Made by a program: the position numbers and the translations under genes
Shown: positions 59,960 to 64,000 of the stretch, one piece after another
Layout: each line of letters starts with the position of its first letter
How positions within the stretch are numbered: the stretch's first letter is position 1
Notes under the pieces: model-generated
The model's database searches: none
The model's input: only the letters and a program-made list of their open reading frames with translations
What the model was told of the DNA's origin: nothing
From: Pseudomonadota bacterium
Lineage (GTDB): Bacteria; Pseudomonadota; Gammaproteobacteria; Xanthomonadales; SZUA-38
Reading direction: 5' to 3'
DNA length: 64,000 nucleotides
Assembly (NCBI GenBank): GCA_039033415.1
Contig: JBCCCR010000004.1
Location: forward strand, 186,001 to 250,000

Positions 59960-61186
59960 ATGACAAGGATGTACGTTGGTTCCGAGGTGGGAAAGCTCCA
60001 CCGGGTATTGCTTCACCGGCCGGAGCTCAGCCTAAGACGGCTCACGCCGCGCAATTTTGAGGACCTGCTGTTCGACGATGTGGTTCGAGTGGCCCGCGCC
60101 GCCACCGAGCACGATCTGTTCGTCAAGACCCTCAAAACTCATGGCGTCGAGGTCCTGCTGCTGCACAATCTGCTGGCCGAGACGCTGGAAATGGCTGAGG
60201 CCCGCACCTGGGTGCTCGACCACCAGGTTCAAGAAACGTCTCTCGGACCCGGCCTGGCGCGTTCGGTGCGCGACTACCTCGAGAATATGGACGGCGAGGC
60301 AATGGCCTCAGCCTTGATCGGCGGCCTCACCCAGGACGACCTTGCGAACCCGTCACACAGCCTGACAGCGGAGCTGATCGTCGGCGAAACCGACTTCATC
60401 CTGCCCCCGTTGCCCAATCATCTGTTCACCCGCGATACCTCCTGCTGGATCTTCGGAGGCGTCTCGCTGAACCCGATGGCCAAGGTCGCCAGGCTCCGCG
60501 AAACGGTTCATCTGAAGGCGATCTATCGTCACCACCCGCTGTTTGCCGACGCTCGGTGGGACACCTGGTTTGACGGCGTTGCGATGGGCCGAACCGACGC
60601 GTCGCTCGAAGGCGGAGACGTGCTGGTGCTTGGCAACGGTGCGGTGCTGGCCGGTATCAGCGAGCGCACCACGCCGCAGGGTGTCGAGATGCTGGCGGAG
60701 CGACTGTTTGCGGGCGGTGTTGCCGATCGGGTCATTGCGGTCGATCTGCCGAAGCACCGCAGCTGTATGCATCTCGACACGGTGATGACCCAGATGGACG
60801 TTGATTGCTTCAGCGTCTATCCGCGAATCATTAACGAGGAGACGCCATCGTGGGACCTTACGCCGGGAGCTGGTGGCGGCCTGAACGTCAAGCGACGCAC
60901 CAGCTTTTTTCAGACGCTGGCCAGTGCCTGCGGACAGCCTGAGCTGCGCATCATCCCCACCGGCGGCGACAAATATGAAGCCGAGCGGGAACAGTGGAAT
61001 GATGCTAACAACGTGCTGACCTTGAAGCCCGGCACCGTGGTTGGCTACGAGCGCAATGCCGCGACGATCGCCGCGATGGAGGCAGCTGGGATTGAGGTGA
61101 TCAAGATAGGCGGTGAGGAGCTTGGGCGCGGGCGCGGTGGGCCCAGATGCATGAGTTGCCCCATCGAACGCGATGGACTGAGCTGA
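59960..61186 (+). CDS. arcA: arginine deiminase
   Basis: A 408-residue enzyme that converts arginine to citrulline and ammonia. Guanidino-group-modifying enzyme motifs are present: FTRDTSCWIFGG (about 161), ASLEGGDVLVLG (about 215, with catalytic Asp/Glu), CMHLDTVMTQMD (about 272, catalytic His) and GRGRGGPRCMSCPIERDGL at the C-terminus (the nucleophilic Cys is in RCMS). The length fits the family (about 400-420). I start at ATG 59960 (MTRMYVGSEVGKL), the usual N-terminus. The rest of the pathway (ornithine transcarbamylase, carbamate kinase, antiporter) is not adjacent, so it may act alone in ATP-independent arginine breakdown or acid resistance. Confidence 0.92.
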   Translation: MTRMYVGSEVGKLHRVLLHRPELSLRRLTPRNFEDLLFDDVVRVARAATEHDLFVKTLKTHGVEVLLLHNLLAETLEMAEARTWVLDHQVQETSLGPGLARSVRDYLENMDGEAMASALIGGLTQDDLANPSHSLTAELIVGETDFILPPLPNHLFTRDTSCWIFGGVSLNPMAKVARLRETVHLKAIYRHHPLFADARWDTWFDGVAMGRTDASLEGGDVLVLGNGAVLAGISERTTPQGVEMLAERLFAGGVADRVIAVDLPKHRSCMHLDTVMTQMDVDCFSVYPRIINEETPSWDLTPGAGGGLNVKRRTSFFQTLASACGQPELRIIPTGGDKYEAEREQWNDANNVLTLKPGTVVGYERNAATIAAMEAAGIEVIKIGGEELGRGRGGPRCMSCPIERDGLS

Positions 61187-61280
61187 CACCCGTACCGTTC
61201 TGTCGTGAGCGTCGAGCCGGCTTCACCTTTTGTTGTTGAGGATAGCGGTAGCGTGTGGGCCTTCTTGATGGGATACACCA

Positions 61281-62105
61281 ATGCTGCCTGCCTTTGCGCT
61301 GACGCTCGCTATGCTCAACCCGACGCTAACGTTGGAAGACTATCTCGGCCGCGCCATCTCGCGGGGCGTCCCGCTCTATAACGACGGTCAGGCGGCCGCC
61401 TGCGCTGCGGTCTACGCGACGGCGCTCGAGGCGATCGCCAGCGCAGAAGGATGGCTCGGGGAGCCTTCCCAACGAAAAAGTCTAACGTACCAACTCGATC
61501 TGGCGGCGGCTCTACCCGATCCGCGAGACCGCGCCTGGGCCTATCGCGACCTGATAGATACCCTGCTAGGCGGGCAGCCTCTCCCGCCGCCGCCGGAAGC
61601 CAGCGAACGAACGCTCTTTGATTTTTCAACGGCTGCCGACGTTGAGCGCTGGCAGGTGGTGCTGGATGGCGTTATGGGCGGTCGATCAACCGGCCAGGTG
61701 TCTGTCGAAGAGAACGTGATGGTTTTTACAGGCGATACGTCGCTCGCAAACAACGGCGGTTTCTCGTCGCTCCGCGCGTCGGTCCCGGTGGGTTCAGCGG
61801 CTGGCTACGACGCCCTGCGTATCCGCGTACGCGGCGACGGCCGCACTTGGATTCTTGGCGCTAGCGCCGGCGTGGGAAATCGTGGCGACAGCTACTGGCA
61901 GCGATTCGATACGGACGGCAGCAGCTGGCAGACGATCACCGTACCGATCCGGGATATGACGCGCGTGTTCTTTGGCCGCCCGCTGGATGGAAAGCTACAG
62001 CCTGCAGCGCTCCGCGGCGTCGAGTTCTACATCTACGATAAGAAAGCCGGACCCTTTCGGCTGGAAGTCGACACCATATCGGCGGTCCGCCTTCCAGCTG
62101 GCTGA
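61281..62105 (+). CDS. CIA30-domain (NDUFAF1-like) protein
   Basis: A 274-residue protein. Residues about 110-270 match the CIA30 fold, a galactose-binding-like beta-sandwich: TLFDFSTAADVERWQVVLDGVMGGRSTGQVSV, FTGDTSLANNGGFSSLRA, YDALRIRVRGDGRTWIL and LRGVEFYIYDKKAGPFRLEVDTI. The preceding about 100 residues are helical and acidic with no clear family. In mitochondria the domain is a complex I assembly factor; bacterial members have unknown roles. The N-terminus (MLPAFALTLAMLNPTLT) is hydrophobic and may be a weak signal peptide. It follows arcA by 94 bases. Confidence 0.8.
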   Translation: MLPAFALTLAMLNPTLTLEDYLGRAISRGVPLYNDGQAAACAAVYATALEAIASAEGWLGEPSQRKSLTYQLDLAAALPDPRDRAWAYRDLIDTLLGGQPLPPPPEASERTLFDFSTAADVERWQVVLDGVMGGRSTGQVSVEENVMVFTGDTSLANNGGFSSLRASVPVGSAAGYDALRIRVRGDGRTWILGASAGVGNRGDSYWQRFDTDGSSWQTITVPIRDMTRVFFGRPLDGKLQPAALRGVEFYIYDKKAGPFRLEVDTISAVRLPAG

Positions 62106-62188
62106 GTTTCGGCATGACGTTGAGCTGTTAACCGCTAAATCGACATCCGATTAGCGCGTGCAATGATAACGGCGCCGTCGCAAAGCGG

Positions 62189-62208
62189 GCGCCAGGCAAT
62201 ACTGGCGC
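62189..62208. terminator. hairpin between convergent genes
   Basis: GCGCCA (62189-62194) and TGGCGC (62203-62208) pair around an 8-base loop, followed by TTAAAA on the plus strand. It is between the CIA30 gene (plus) and the TonB receptor (minus). The T-run is short, so termination is only possible. Confidence 0.4.
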
Positions 62209-62220
62209 TTAAAACCTCAG

Positions 62221-64000
62221 TCAAAACCCATACATCAGCTGGACACCGTAGGTCCTGGGCTGAGAAAACGCGGCCTGCGGAATGCCCTCGACAAGAAAGG
62301 TCTCAGTGATGAGCTCAAAGTCATCTAAGACGTTGTCAACAAAGGCGCGAACAGTGAAATCTCCCCAGCGATAGTCCGCTGACAAATCAAAGAGCATAAG
62401 TGAATCGGCTTTGAACTCGTTGTCGGCGCGGGTAAAAAAACCGTCTCGATAGTTGCCTTCCGCACCGAGGGTCCAATCACCGCGCGTGTAGAACGCCCCA
62501 GCAGCTGCGGTCATGCCCGGCGCGTTGGGAAACTCATTGCCGGAAAAATCGTTGAAGCCTGACGTAAATCGTTTGAACTCCGTTTCAACGAGCCCGAGGG
62601 ACGCATATGCGTCCCACTGGTCATTTCGCCACGACATCTCCAGCTCCATCCCTGAGACCTCCGACTCACCGGAATTTAGAGTGGTGAGAATCACGCTTCC
62701 CGGCGGCGCATCGTTAACCTGTTGATCTGTCCAGTCGAGGTAAAACAGGTTGGCGTTAAGTTCGAACCCCGCGCCAAGGCTTGCTTTGTAAGACAGCTCA
62801 TAATTTTTCACGAATTCTGGATCGAATTCATCGATCTCGAGCGTGGCATTGTTAGTGGTCACGCCGCCCTGCCGATAGCCTTCGGTGTAGGTAAAGCCGA
62901 GTCGCTGTCGGCTGCTTAGCGAATATGTAAGACCGACTTTCGGCAAGAACTCGCTAAAGTCTGTGCTGCCATCGGTGATGCCACCAAGCACGTTGGGGAC
63001 AACCACCGTATAGGGCACCGGCGGCGGCAAAATCAAATTGGCAGAGAGATTGCCGATTGCGTTCAGGTCGATTTGCTCATAGCGTCCGCCGAGCGTGAGC
63101 AGCAGCTTGTCAGAAACCTCGATATCGAATTCGCCAAAAACCGCCGTGGTCTCAGTGGTTGTCGGACTGTTGATCAAAGCATCCAGGTCAAGGCCCCCGG
63201 CAAAGTTCGGAAAGGCTACCCCGTCGCGCAACACGCGATTGGTCTCGTCGGAGTAGAAAAGGCCAACCGCGCCGCGAACCCGGGAACCTTCGTACTCCAA
63301 CCGGAGAGTCTGGTTGAACTCATCCTGATCCGCTGTTGCCAGCCAGGTCTGGTCCAGGTCCGGCAGGCTGGTTGCGTAGTTGGAGTTTCGATCCTCCGAC
63401 ACAAAATTGTTGTACGCGGTCTGCGCCTCAAGGGCGATTGAATCAGAGAGCTGATAGCGGATATTGAGGGTCTTTACGTCCTGCTCGGTATCCATACCAC
63501 CTGTGCCGTAGACGTTCCCGTTGGTGAAGCGTCGTGTTTCTGGAAACCAGACATTTACATCGTTTCGCGCATCGGCCTGGACGTGGGTATGGCTCAAGAG
63601 CACTTCCAGGGGCACCCTCTGCGAACGATAGAGCAGCTTGCCGCGAAACGTATCGGTGTCGTTGAAATTGTAGACATCCGTGTCCAGCGTCGGGTTCTCG
63701 ATAAACCCATCGGTGTTCAGCCTCTGCACGGTAATGCGGTAAGCCAGTTCGTCAGTGATCGGGCCCGTATTCGCTACCCCAATTTCATAAGTGCCGTAGT
63801 TGCCGACCGCTGCAATCGCCTGGGTGTTCTGCTGAAACTCTGGATCGTTAGTCGAGACCACAACACCACCGGCGAGCGAGTTTCTGGCCTGTGCGGTACT
63901 TTGCGGGCCGCGCAGCATTTCCACCTGCTCCACATCGAACAGCGAGTTAAAACCCCGGGCGAGCTGCTGGGTGGTGAACGCGGCTCCGTCAACCATCAGC
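62221..64000 (-). CDS. TonB-dependent outer-membrane receptor (5' end beyond window)
   Basis: At least 591 residues; the gene runs off the right edge, so the signal peptide and TonB box are not visible. The plug domain begins near FDVEQVEMLRGPQSTAQARNSLAGGVVVSTND, and a beta-barrel follows with the LGLTYSLSSRQRLGFTYTEGYRQGG and LSYKASLGAGFELNANLFYLDWTDQQV strands; it ends in YGVQLMYGF with terminal Phe, the usual outer-membrane insertion signal. It likely imports a siderophore, cofactor or oligosaccharide; nothing nearby names the ligand. The sequence is clearly different from the receptor at 21470. Confidence 0.88.
   Translation of the reverse strand, partial: LMVDGAAFTTQQLARGFNSLFDVEQVEMLRGPQSTAQARNSLAGGVVVSTNDPEFQQNTQAIAAVGNYGTYEIGVANTGPITDELAYRITVQRLNTDGFIENPTLDTDVYNFNDTDTFRGKLLYRSQRVPLEVLLSHTHVQADARNDVNVWFPETRRFTNGNVYGTGGMDTEQDVKTLNIRYQLSDSIALEAQTAYNNFVSEDRNSNYATSLPDLDQTWLATADQDEFNQTLRLEYEGSRVRGAVGLFYSDETNRVLRDGVAFPNFAGGLDLDALINSPTTTETTAVFGEFDIEVSDKLLLTLGGRYEQIDLNAIGNLSANLILPPPVPYTVVVPNVLGGITDGSTDFSEFLPKVGLTYSLSSRQRLGFTYTEGYRQGGVTTNNATLEIDEFDPEFVKNYELSYKASLGAGFELNANLFYLDWTDQQVNDAPPGSVILTTLNSGESEVSGMELEMSWRNDQWDAYASLGLVETEFKRFTSGFNDFSGNEFPNAPGMTAAAGAFYTRGDWTLGAEGNYRDGFFTRADNEFKADSLMLFDLSADYRWGDFTVRAFVDNVLDDFELITETFLVEGIPQAAFSQPRTYGVQLMYGF

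Overview
The window reads as chromosomal DNA of a Gram-negative gammaproteobacterium, probably a free-living marine or aquatic one. The evidence is two TonB-dependent receptors, a comM/yifB competence helicase, Sec-exported beta-helix proteins with CSLREA domains, a recurrent C-terminal F-x-[DN]-G-F-E signature and GWWxP-type secreted repeats. These remind me of Lysobacterales/Wenzhouxiangella-like bacteria, but that placement is an inference.

Region 1 (1-5790) is an integrated island ending at the 3' end of a tRNA-Arg(CCG) gene (5791-5867, minus). It carries a secreted unknown protein, a SpoU/TrmH-type RNA methyltransferase, a well-preserved FosA-like fosfomycin glutathione transferase, then about 1.66 kb without coding capacity, then three overlapping genes: an atypical tyrosine recombinase, an excisionase-like HTH protein and a canonical integrase. 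The non-coding stretch is the most unusual part of the window. It holds two tandem, diverged copies of a roughly 185-nt hairpin series with compensatory base changes. Each copy is followed by a U-rich terminator-like hairpin. After them comes a dense hairpin field whose UUCG and GNRA tetraloops all point to transcription from the plus strand.

Region 2 (5868-25084) looks like core or metabolic DNA. It has a 1228-residue FG-GAP/CSLREA/beta-helix secreted protein; SirB2; a DUF2063-DUF692 (HvfC/HvfB-like, MNIO) pair whose DUF692 member has lost most metal ligands; and a divergent ECF sigma operon with a membrane HEAT protein and two DUF4097 proteins. A strong inverted repeat separates this from a convergent hydantoin/oxoproline-type operon: TonB receptor, hydantoinase A, hydantoinase B, NCS1 permease and MDR oxidoreductase. 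A divergent XRE-cupin regulator and a cyclophilin-like gene follow.

Region 3 (25225-46415) begins with a DUF2306 protein and intact comM. It then contains a large, visibly more A+T-rich insert: a 4203-residue secreted SpvB/RHS polymorphic toxin ending in a Tox-REase-5 nuclease domain, translationally coupled to an Imm52-like immunity gene. Upstream of the toxin gene are a membrane protein, a DUF1036 protein and a beta-helix protein. This insert lies between two 44-bp identical direct repeats. The left repeat is within a truncated HTH gene next to a decayed REP-associated (RAYT) transposase. The right repeat is at the 5' end of an intact paralogue of that HTH gene, fused to a second, 3'-terminal copy of comM.

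Region 4 (46408-58120) is an accessory zone of secreted proteins: GWWxP repeat, collar-like, CSLREA/beta-helix, serine hydrolase lipoprotein, beta-propeller-like, FGE-sulfatase-like and S41 peptidase. It is seeded with three copies of a 180-bp MITE bounded by GGGGTCAGGTTCAAGTGCC inverted ends, solo ends of that element, a REP-like AGGTTAACTTTCCTAC repeat and a duplicated gene fragment. Region 5 (58186-64000) returns to ordinary genes: ArsR/SRPBCC pair, acyltransferase, arginine deiminase, CIA30 protein and a second TonB receptor cut by the window end.
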